Shown one piece after another: positions 1-6,151 of a stretch of 12,264 nt of DNA. How positions within the stretch are numbered: position 1 is the stretch's first letter; the number at the start of each line of letters is the position of its first letter. The DNA comes from Schleiferiaceae bacterium. Its GTDB lineage: Bacteria; Bacteroidota; Bacteroidia; Flavobacteriales; Schleiferiaceae. The stretch is taken from positions 1-12,264 of the forward strand of contig JAOARK010000196.1 in NCBI GenBank assembly GCA_025210575.1, given 5' to 3'. The position numbers were made by a program, and so were the translations under genes. The notes under the pieces are model-generated. The model was not told the origin of the DNA. It worked only from the letters and a program-made list of their open reading frames with translations, and ran no database searches.

Positions 1-1
1 C

Positions 2-100
2 TCTTGGACACTAGCCGACTATTCCATGATTCATGCGGATGAAAATGGAGGCACAAAACAAGGTGCTTGGCCCTTAGACTTCATGTTCAATTCTCCCTGA
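2..100 (+). pseudogene. Upstream coding segment of the T9SS protein, ending at an in-frame TGA
   Basis: This is the only frame open at the left edge; the other two forward frames hit stops within about 45 bases. It reads as ordinary protein (SWTLADYSMIHADENGG near the edge, then AWPLDFMFNSP) and ends at TGA 98-100. The same frame continues at once as DTGLVTTSGPGYTGYSPGG into the long coding region that follows, with no frame change. I therefore infer that this segment and the next one are a single gene interrupted by one nonsense codon. A C-to-T change from CGA (Arg) would explain it. The 5' part of the gene lies outside the window. Confidence 0.6.
98..100 (+). other. In-frame TGA stop inside the T9SS protein gene
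   Basis: TGA sits between FMFNSP and DTGLVTTSGPG, with coding-like sequence on both sides in the same frame. Other genes in the window end normally at TGA, so global recoding of TGA is unlikely. The causes left are mutation, sequencing or assembly error, or local readthrough. Confidence 0.6.
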
Positions 101-109
101 GACACTGGA

Positions 110-1432
110 TTGGTTACTACGAGTGGTCCGGGATATACGGGATACTCACCGGGAGGCACACCTGTTTACGGCCCAAGTTCTGTAGTTATAGATCGCAGAA
201 CAAACGACCTCTATTTTGGTCTAAATGTGAAAACGACTTTACCCGATGGTAATCCAGATTTTGAACCAGCCGTTGTGGCTATGGATAGCAGTGGATACCT
301 CAAATGGTGGTCACGCCTTTACCATGAAATTACGCCTACAAACGATACAGTAAATTCTACACCCGATCAGTACATAGATGCACTTGCCATAGATTATTCT
401 GCATCTCCAAGCGATGCATTTTTAGTTGTGAATGCCCGCTGTCATGGAAACAATTTAGAAAACCTTTGGGAGGGCAATTCAATTGCTTCAAATTCTAATG
501 CTCATGGATTTCAAAACAAATTCACCGGCACCTCTGGAAATATTCACTTGAGTTGGTTAGGCAAACTGAAGTTAAGCAGTGGTACTTTACAGCATTCAAC
601 TTATGTGGCAGAATACGCTGAAGGATCGGGTTCCTTTGGACCTCCACATCCAGACCCTAACCTTGATGGATGGCCAAATCCCAATGGAGGATGGCCTAAC
701 TTGAATACTACAAGACTAGCTGAAAATAACATGAAGGTAACTGCCGATGGCTCGGTTTGTATAATTGGCACCGGGCGAAGAACCATAACGACCGCTAACG
801 CCTATCAAAAAATGGTTAAACCTTGTTGTGGAGGACTTTCTACTTGGAATGAATTTGTGCGGGTTTATAAAAATGATCTTTCAGTACCTAAATACAGCTC
901 TTTGGTCGTGGGCGCTTGGGATACACTTACACAAGCTGGAGGTGGAAACACAAATTTGTATGGTGTTTTCAAAACGGCTGACGGTGTTATTGTAGTTGGG
1001 AATCATGAAGAGGAATTGAATAACCCAGGCATTGCGAAAGGCAATGACATTCCCGTGGTAAATGTACCTAGTTGGGGAAATAGCACTCCTATGGGACAAA
1101 GTGCCATTCTAGTGCATTATTCGTCACCACAAATAACAGATCCAAACGACTCTCCTATCATCGGAACTACCGGTAATACCGAGTTTAGCTCTGTTTTTGA
1201 TGTGGTATTGTATCCTAACCCAACCCGAGGCCAATTGACAATTTCAAGTCAAAAATTTTCCAATGAACCTATAACAGTAATCATCCGAAACGTTTTGGGT
1301 CAAGAGACTCAAAGTCTTGATCACCTGAATCCTACCCACGATAATATTGAGCTAAAAGGAAATCCCGGCATCTACTTTTTAGAGATAAGCCAAGGAAAAA
1401 GCAAAGCAGTTTTAAAGGTTGTAAAACATTAA
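110..1432 (+). CDS. Secreted protein with C-terminal T9SS type A sorting domain (5' end missing or interrupted)
   Basis: The 440 residues after the TGA at 98-100 form one open frame. The first usable start is TTG at 110, but this is probably not the native start, because coding-like sequence continues upstream in the same frame. The body is rich in Gly, Asn and Pro with repeated beta-strand patterns (for example DALAIDYSASPSDAFLVVNA), typical of surface or secreted proteins. I recognise no catalytic domain. The last 80 or so residues are a T9SS sorting domain: VFDVVLYPNPTRGQLTIS at about 364-381, VIIRNVLGQE near 408, and a C-terminal GIYFLEISQGKSKAVLKVVK. In this family that domain directs export across the outer membrane and cell-surface attachment. 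The body resembles delta-60 or beta-propeller-like repeat proteins only loosely. The next gene starts 20 bases after the stop. Confidence 0.8.
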   Translation: MVTTSGPGYTGYSPGGTPVYGPSSVVIDRRTNDLYFGLNVKTTLPDGNPDFEPAVVAMDSSGYLKWWSRLYHEITPTNDTVNSTPDQYIDALAIDYSASPSDAFLVVNARCHGNNLENLWEGNSIASNSNAHGFQNKFTGTSGNIHLSWLGKLKLSSGTLQHSTYVAEYAEGSGSFGPPHPDPNLDGWPNPNGGWPNLNTTRLAENNMKVTADGSVCIIGTGRRTITTANAYQKMVKPCCGGLSTWNEFVRVYKNDLSVPKYSSLVVGAWDTLTQAGGGNTNLYGVFKTADGVIVVGNHEEELNNPGIAKGNDIPVVNVPSWGNSTPMGQSAILVHYSSPQITDPNDSPIIGTTGNTEFSSVFDVVLYPNPTRGQLTISSQKFSNEPITVIIRNVLGQETQSLDHLNPTHDNIELKGNPGIYFLEISQGKSKAVLKVVKH

Positions 1433-1452
1433 GTGGATATACATTAATTTAC

Positions 1453-1947
1453 TTGACGCTAAATCTTGATTTGTTGAATATAACGATTGACAAATACTCA
1501 GAAAAAAACAAAGGAGATTTCGAAAACCTGTGGGTCTCGTGGCTCACAAATTCCATGGGGCTAAAACCTCAACAGGTGGATTTAGATGAAGTTCAAAATC
1601 CCGTTGATAAGTACATAGTTGGAGGGGGCATGGCTTTCTATGCAAATCATAACGACCAATGTATTGGCGTGGTATCTGTCAAGAAATTAAATGAAACCGA
1701 ATATGAGTTTTGCAAGCTTGTCGTTTCAGAATCAGCACGAGGTTTGGGATTAGGAAAGAGGCTCGTTCAAAAATGTATTGATTACGTTAAAGAAGTAAAA
1801 GGTGAAACCTTATATCTTCAAAGCTTTCATAAATTAGATGTAGCAGTAAACCTATACAAGAAAATGGGTTTTGAAGACTGCCCTGCTCCAAAAGGAATGC
1901 TTGTAGTTGAAAGAACTGAAATAATAATGAAAAAGGATATGTACTGA
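1453..1947 (+). CDS. GNAT family N-acetyltransferase
   Basis: A protein of about 164 residues that would transfer an acetyl group from acetyl-CoA to an amine; the substrate is unknown. The fold is visible as a beta4 strand (QCIGVVSVKKL, about 71-81) followed by EFCKLVVSESARGLGLGKRL (89-108), which contains the R/Q-x-x-G-x-G/A acetyl-CoA pyrophosphate loop (RGLGLG). After it come LYLQSFHKLDVAVNLYKKMGF (about 120-140) and a typical last strand. There is no ATG near the N-terminus. TTG at 1453, 1471 or 1474 are the candidates, and the family usually begins near ITIDKY, so one of the two later TTGs may be the real start. The stop overlaps the next start as TGATG, which suggests translational coupling with the DUF2200 gene. 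No clear promoter was seen in the 20 bases after the upstream gene. Confidence 0.88.
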   Translation: MTLNLDLLNITIDKYSEKNKGDFENLWVSWLTNSMGLKPQQVDLDEVQNPVDKYIVGGGMAFYANHNDQCIGVVSVKKLNETEYEFCKLVVSESARGLGLGKRLVQKCIDYVKEVKGETLYLQSFHKLDVAVNLYKKMGFEDCPAPKGMLVVERTEIIMKKDMY

Positions 1948-2324
1948 TGGCAATGAAAGTAACAGCGAAAAAGAACGAACAAGTAGCCAACATGATCTTT
2001 GGTTCCATATACCCGCATTACTTAAGTAGAATTGAGAAAAACGGAAGAACGAAAGAAGAACTTGATCAGGTGATTTGTTGGTTTACCGGTTATAGTAACG
2101 ACCAATTAAATTCTTTTCTAAAAGAAGAAACAACATTTAGAACATTCTTTGAAAACGCAACTATTCATGCGAACGAACATTTAATTAAGGGAGTGGTTTG
2201 TGGTTACAGAATAGAAGAGATTGAAGATGAATTTTTATTGTACAAACAATGCCGCCAAATGGAAAAGCTAATTGACGAATTGGCTAAAGGGCGAAAAATG
2301 GAAAAGATCTTAAGGCAAGGATAA
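1947..2324 (+). CDS. DUF2200 domain-containing protein
   Basis: A 125-residue soluble protein of the DUF2200 family, whose function is not known. Family hallmarks are a YPHYLSRIEKNGRTKEELD stretch (about 22-40), the CWFTGYS motif (44-50), GVVCGYRIEEIED (82-94), and a C-terminal MEKLIDELAKGRKMEKILR helix (105-123). The length matches the family. The ATG at 1947 overlaps the TGA of the acetyltransferase gene by one base. A second in-frame ATG at 1953 would give MKVTAKKNEQ, which also fits a typical DUF2200 start. No signal peptide or membrane segment is present, so it is probably cytoplasmic. Its placement next to a GNAT enzyme may only reflect a run of small accessory genes. Confidence 0.9.
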   Translation: MAMKVTAKKNEQVANMIFGSIYPHYLSRIEKNGRTKEELDQVICWFTGYSNDQLNSFLKEETTFRTFFENATIHANEHLIKGVVCGYRIEEIEDEFLLYKQCRQMEKLIDELAKGRKMEKILRQG

Positions 2325-2359
2325 ATCACCTCTGTAAAACGCTTGTTCTAAAATTAATT

Positions 2360-2677
2360 ATGAATACTGCTGCACTCATTTTTGGTCTAACCTTCGGAAT
2401 TTCTGGTTTGATCATGTATTTCTTTCCTGCAAAGAAGCCCAATGCTATTTATGGCTACCGTACAGAACGGTCGATGAGCAATATTCACAACTGGAAGATT
2501 GCTCAGCGGTATTCCGCTCAATGGTTTTTGCTCATTGCATTTGGTTCCTTTGTTATTGGGTTAATGAACATTGCTGAAGATATACAGAGTCAGATCTCAA
2601 TTGGTTGGACGATTCTTGGCGTTGTACTCACGATCTTTTTTACAGAAAAAAAGCTCAAAGAAATCTCAAAGCACTAA
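2360..2677 (+). CDS. SdpI family membrane protein
   Basis: A 105-residue protein with three hydrophobic helices (about 4-22, 56-71 and 79-95). Between the first two lies the SdpI-family signature: PNAIYGYRTERSMSNIHNWK (27-46), then AQRYSAQW (48-55). In Bacillus, SdpI gives immunity to the SDP killing factor and also acts as a signal receptor, but that protein is longer; short homologues like this one are widespread in Bacteroidota and have no assigned role. The signature loop is well conserved, so family membership is secure, while an immunity role is only inference. The TAA overlaps the next start as TAATG, so it is probably co-translated with the following membrane protein. The gene starts 35 bases after the DUF2200 stop. 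Confidence 0.85.
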   Translation: MNTAALIFGLTFGISGLIMYFFPAKKPNAIYGYRTERSMSNIHNWKIAQRYSAQWFLLIAFGSFVIGLMNIAEDIQSQISIGWTILGVVLTIFFTEKKLKEISKH

Positions 2678-3129
2678 TGGCTATAAAACCGAAAGCCTTG
2701 CTTCAGGGAGATATTCTGTTTGGTTTAGCTCTGTTATTATTGATTTGCTTCTGGATGATTTCATCTAGCAAAAACACCGTTTTCGATTTAAATATTTATG
2801 ACACGTACTATGTCATTTCATATACATCGATTTACATTTTCTTAGGTTTGCTATTAGGGTTGAATCTATTGACATACAGGATTGGTAAAAGGCGATTAAA
2901 ACTCAATACACTTTTAACGGTTTTTCAATTCTTAGTGACGGTTTCTATTCCTATTCTCATAAATATTTATTTGCGGCTGAATCCGTCACATTTTGCACCC
3001 ATGCGTTATTACGCTCAAGTAGAATCTGGATCATTCTTATCCACTTATATTCCCTTGATTCTTTTTACGATGTTGTCTATCAGCACGTTCCTTCTATTCA
3101 TCAATTTAATATCTTCCGAAAAAAGATAA
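2677..3129 (+). CDS. Four-helix integral membrane protein of unknown function
   Basis: A 150-residue protein starting at ATG 2677, which overlaps the TAA of the SdpI-family gene. The frame is open further upstream to 2605, but that part lies over the SdpI gene in another frame and does not look like protein. Predicted helices are at about 10-29, 46-67, 78-98 and 121-145. Between helices 1 and 2 is FDLNIYDTYYVIS (36-48), which resembles the IHDTYFVVAHFHY segment of cytochrome c oxidase subunit I but lacks the heme-ligand histidines. No catalytic residues are recognised. The overlapping start suggests it works with, or is at least co-expressed with, the SdpI-family protein. Functional assignment is not possible from the sequence. 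Confidence 0.75.
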   Translation: MAIKPKALLQGDILFGLALLLLICFWMISSSKNTVFDLNIYDTYYVISYTSIYIFLGLLLGLNLLTYRIGKRRLKLNTLLTVFQFLVTVSIPILINIYLRLNPSHFAPMRYYAQVESGSFLSTYIPLILFTMLSISTFLLFINLISSEKR

Positions 3130-3151
3130 TTCCTTTCATCTCAGCTTTTAC

Positions 3152-4036
3152 ATGAACAATACAGCTAAAAGATTTTTATATTTTTTCGCTGCAACCTTGC
3201 TTATCATAGTTGCTTCATTCATCATATACACTAGCTATTTCAGAAGGATAAAGCTGTCCGATTCTATTCCAGAAATAGACGAAAAACGACAAGCTCGAAT
3301 GTTGAGTGCTTTTTTTGGTTTGGATGAGTTACCCAAACAATCTTTGCTACTCTACAGAAAAGGTCCAGGTAAAAACGGAATGCCCATTGTATTTTCCCAA
3401 GAAATTGACCCTACCACTTTGGATGAATCTGACTTTGAGGTCACAACACAAAGTGGTGAAAAAATGGAAGTGGAATTTGTGACACTTAAACCGGCTAATG
3501 AGGAATTCGAATTAAGAACGGTGCTCTTGATTGGTGAGTATGGAACACATCCTGAAAACCCTCCCATTTCTGTCGCCATAGTCGATAATCTTAAAAGTAG
3601 AAGTGGACAAAACTATAAAGGGCAGAATTTAAAGGTCATTCCTCTACCTGATGGCCCAACCATAAGTTATGCAGAACACTTTATTATTGATGAAGACTAT
3701 CCTTATGTTAAAAGGGGAGGTGGATGCGATTGCCCAAAAGAAGAAACTGATCTAGTTGTACGAACCGTTTGGTCCGGTGGCGTTAAGGCAACCAACGGTC
3801 AAGAATTAGGCGATAATGAACTAAATCATTTTCATGTGACGGTACTCAATGGTGAGGACACCTTAGTAGTAACCCCTTTCATGTTGGCTGATTTAAGAGA
3901 CAACGATAACAACATTGATCTTTGCCTTAAAACCAAAGGTACACCAATTTACGTAAGTGCTGATGCTGAAATTGCCATAGATCCCAGAGGCGACAAAAAC
4001 CCAAAAACAACTTTGGAGATCGTGAGTAGATGGTAA
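3152..4036 (+). CDS. Membrane-anchored protein with CDC motif, unknown function
   Basis: A 294-residue protein with one N-terminal membrane segment (about 8-28) followed by a basic FRR, so it is either a signal-anchor protein or has an uncleaved signal peptide. No lipobox is visible. The rest is hydrophilic. Residues 78-100 (PIVFSQEIDPTTLDESDFEV) look like one strand pair of an SbsA/Ig-like bacterial fold. A GGGCDCP motif at 189-195 precedes VVRTVWSGGVKATNG (202-216), ELNHFHVTVLNG (223-234) and LADLRDNDNNIDLCLKTKG (245-263). This last pattern resembles conserved hypothetical proteins I know only by pattern, not by function. The two close cysteines could bind metal or form a disulfide. It starts 22 bases after the upstream gene and is the last gene of the plus-strand run, convergent with the next gene. 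Confidence 0.72.
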   Translation: MNNTAKRFLYFFAATLLIIVASFIIYTSYFRRIKLSDSIPEIDEKRQARMLSAFFGLDELPKQSLLLYRKGPGKNGMPIVFSQEIDPTTLDESDFEVTTQSGEKMEVEFVTLKPANEEFELRTVLLIGEYGTHPENPPISVAIVDNLKSRSGQNYKGQNLKVIPLPDGPTISYAEHFIIDEDYPYVKRGGGCDCPKEETDLVVRTVWSGGVKATNGQELGDNELNHFHVTVLNGEDTLVVTPFMLADLRDNDNNIDLCLKTKGTPIYVSADAEIAIDPRGDKNPKTTLEIVSRW

Positions 4037-4068
4037 GCTACATTCTTTCTCTTTCAGCTAAATCCATT

Positions 4069-5205
4069 CTAAAGTCTCAGCCCTACACCAAACCCTATTG
4101 TAAATGAATTTAGCGATAAAGGAACTTCACCAAATTGAACATGTTCGTTTAGTCCAAATAATTCTTGCGGACCAATAACATATTGTTGCGGATACCACTT
4201 GTAATAGGACTTCACATTGATAAACCAGAATTTTCTATGAATGATATTGAAAGACCCTCCAAACAGTGCTCCCCATAAATTACCATTCGATTCTCCTGAA
4301 CGTTCGTTTAAGCTTCCATTGATATGAAAATTATGATTCACCATCGCTAATGAAGGACCTACAACTAAATTTAACCGCTGATTTAATAGACTATGCACAT
4401 AAGTAATTGAGTGATTTGAGACGTTAATATTCATAATTAACTCTAAACCTGTGTTATAAGAATAAGAATGGTTTGTTTCAGATTCGAAATGCACATCCAA
4501 TTCTTTGAACCCTTGAAAGCTTCTAGAATAATATCCTGCATAGTTATACATGATGCCATGTCGCGAGTTAAAGTGGTAACTTAAGTCTAAATCCATTTGC
4601 ATTGATTCGCCAATAGCTTTTGGGTATTTCTCTTCGCTGTAATGAGACTCCTTAGAAGCATAAAAGGCTCCATCATTATAAACAAGTATTGTTCTTTCAG
4701 ATTGATAAAACTTTGTACCATTTAAACCTGCATTTTGCATTTCCTTAGACATCGAGGATGTATTCATGTGCGTTCCATTCAGACCAATAGAAAAATTATA
4801 CTTCCTTAATTCAAAGGGTTCTTTCTTTCCTTTTGCATTCACATATTTAATTTCATCGTAGGCAAACACTTCAGATTTAAGCACCAACATTGAATCATTG
4901 ACAAAGACCAAGTGTTTTGGCTCGTAACTATTTCCATCTATGTTGATGCCTAACTTTTCTATCTGCGCCTTATCTTCTCCATGAAAAACTGGAGGAACAA
5001 AAGGAGAAAGAACAAAACCATTTTCTAGAAGGAAAACCTTCCCTTTCCTTTTTGCCCCTGAAACAAATTCTATTTTGTATCGATTACCATCTTTAAGTTT
5101 TATTCTATCGCCATTGTCAAATTGAATGGTCTTCTTCTCTTGAGCGGAAGAAAAATAAACCATTGTTAAGGCAAGTATTAAAACATTTAATCTTAAGGTT
5201 TTCAT
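4069..5205 (-). CDS. Exported protein, probable outer-membrane beta-barrel
   Basis: A 378-residue protein. An N-terminal signal peptide is clear: basic MKTLR, a hydrophobic run to about residue 19, then SSAQ with likely cleavage near residue 21. Residues 24-65 form a small beta-rich domain (IQFDNGDRIKLKDGNRYKI, then KGKVFLLENGFVL). Residues 78-125 carry strands that mention no known motif. From about 135 onward there are alternating amphipathic strands with aromatic residues and Asn-rich turns, and the protein ends in SFTIGFGVGLRL, as expected for an outer-membrane barrel. No plug, TonB box or enzymatic motif is seen, so the transported or bound molecule is unknown. It is transcribed divergently from the gene at 5390 and convergently with the gene ending at 4036. 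It has no sorting domain, unlike the T9SS proteins nearby. Confidence 0.72.
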   Translation of the reverse strand: MKTLRLNVLILALTMVYFSSAQEKKTIQFDNGDRIKLKDGNRYKIEFVSGAKRKGKVFLLENGFVLSPFVPPVFHGEDKAQIEKLGINIDGNSYEPKHLVFVNDSMLVLKSEVFAYDEIKYVNAKGKKEPFELRKYNFSIGLNGTHMNTSSMSKEMQNAGLNGTKFYQSERTILVYNDGAFYASKESHYSEEKYPKAIGESMQMDLDLSYHFNSRHGIMYNYAGYYSRSFQGFKELDVHFESETNHSYSYNTGLELIMNINVSNHSITYVHSLLNQRLNLVVGPSLAMVNHNFHINGSLNERSGESNGNLWGALFGGSFNIIHRKFWFINVKSYYKWYPQQYVIGPQELFGLNEHVQFGEVPLSLNSFTIGFGVGLRL

Positions 5206-5283
5206 AGCTCTTGATTTTGGTATGAACTAAAATAATAAGGCTATGACTGTTTGTAGATTACGATTTCCCAACCGGTAATTGTG

Positions 5284-5304
5284 CTTTTGCATTTTCTGCA
5301 AAAG
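5284..5304. promoter_or_regulatory. Perfect 8-bp inverted repeat in the divergent intergenic region
   Basis: CTTTTGCA, a 5-base spacer (TTTTC), then TGCAAAAG, fully complementary. It lies about 79 bases upstream of the minus-strand start at 5205 and about 86 bases upstream of the plus-strand TTG at 5390. This is a natural position for a shared operator of two divergent genes. It has no U-tract, so it is unlikely to be a terminator. The binding protein is unknown. Confidence 0.4.
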
Positions 5305-5389
5305 ATATGGCTGGAGTAGTATGTATCTTAACATTATCCCGCAGAATAAATGATTCAAATCTATATTTACGCTTCAACTCTATTTAATA

Positions 5390-6022
5390 TTGAATACCTC
5401 GAAAACACAACTCTACTACTTTTTAGATCGCCTCAATGACTATGACACCATAGACTTGATCAGAGTAATAAATGAAGCCAAAGGGTACTCTGAACCCGAA
5501 GATTTATGCTCCGATCCCTACGAGGATATGGATATTCGAGTCGATTCAACATATTTCTATGTAGAAGAGAACAGTTGGCCTTTAGCCGAAATGAAAGAGT
5601 CTCTTTACCAAAACCTTTTTTCTCTAAATCGAAAGGCAAAAGAATACATTGAAGAAATAGAAAATACCGATGTCTATAGTTTTAGATCGAGCCATTTATT
5701 GAAATTTAAGGTAGATCGAAACGAAAAAGGGAAAGTCTACTACCGTTGTGAATCCTTATGCAAAATCAACTTTAGGTTAACCTTTATCCGGTATTGCAAT
5801 AAAGACGATTGTAAAAGGATGCTGCATGATCTTAAGGTTGCCAAACAAGTGCGAAACTTGAAACTTGATCTTTTTAGCAGTGTTGAACATGACGTAATTT
5901 TAGGCATTGATAAAAATTGGTTTACGCTTAAAAAGTTAACCGAACCCAATTATAGTGGTATCGGAATCCAGGCTGGAGAACAACTGGTGAAAGAGTGGTA
6001 TGAGTTTCTTGAAACTAACTAG
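5390..6022 (+). CDS. Hypothetical protein, 210 residues, TTG start
   Basis: I do not recognise this protein. It has no signal peptide and no membrane segment, and many charged and aromatic residues, so it is probably cytoplasmic. An in-frame stop at 5351 leaves TTG 5390 as the only standard start before residue 47, so the start is weakly supported but hard to replace. The N-terminal part (about 1-50) is acidic with NEAKGYSEPEDLCSDPYEDM. The middle has predicted helices including AEMKESLYQNLFSLNRKAKEY (66-86). Two cysteine pairs are visible: RCESLC (119-124) and RYCNKDDC (134-141). Their CxxxC and CxxxxC spacing could suggest a metal site, but no known finger is recognised. The C-terminal part reads as alpha/beta. 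It is divergent from the barrel gene and followed by a T9SS protein 129 bases later. Confidence 0.6.
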   Translation: MNTSKTQLYYFLDRLNDYDTIDLIRVINEAKGYSEPEDLCSDPYEDMDIRVDSTYFYVEENSWPLAEMKESLYQNLFSLNRKAKEYIEEIENTDVYSFRSSHLLKFKVDRNEKGKVYYRCESLCKINFRLTFIRYCNKDDCKRMLHDLKVAKQVRNLKLDLFSSVEHDVILGIDKNWFTLKKLTEPNYSGIGIQAGEQLVKEWYEFLETN

Positions 6023-6151
6023 AATACTCTTATTAAAATTTCTAGTCATCACTTTTATTAACATCACGTTCTAAAGTTGTTATTCTATCATCAATCTATG
6101 TATCGGTAATAATCGAGGATTACATTTATTCAAATTTTACAGACTGATACA

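Noticed and set aside
601..1099. Minus-strand open frames inside the T9SS gene
   Set aside because: They are antisense shadows with no recognisable domain and unlikely composition.
2605..2676. Upstream extension of the four-helix protein to 2605
   Set aside because: It lies over the SdpI gene in another frame, reads as non-protein-like sequence, and the ATG at 2677 makes the common TAATG overlap.
4037..4068. Bidirectional terminator between the convergent genes
   Set aside because: No complementary arms were found in the 32-base gap.
5362..5369. TATATTTA as a -7 element for the gene at 5390
   Set aside because: No TTG at a suitable distance upstream, and the last base deviates from the consensus.
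6023..6151. Promoter of the LamG-Ig gene from TACATTTA at 6121-6128
   Set aside because: The -7-like element misses the final G, and no TTG lies 19 bases upstream.
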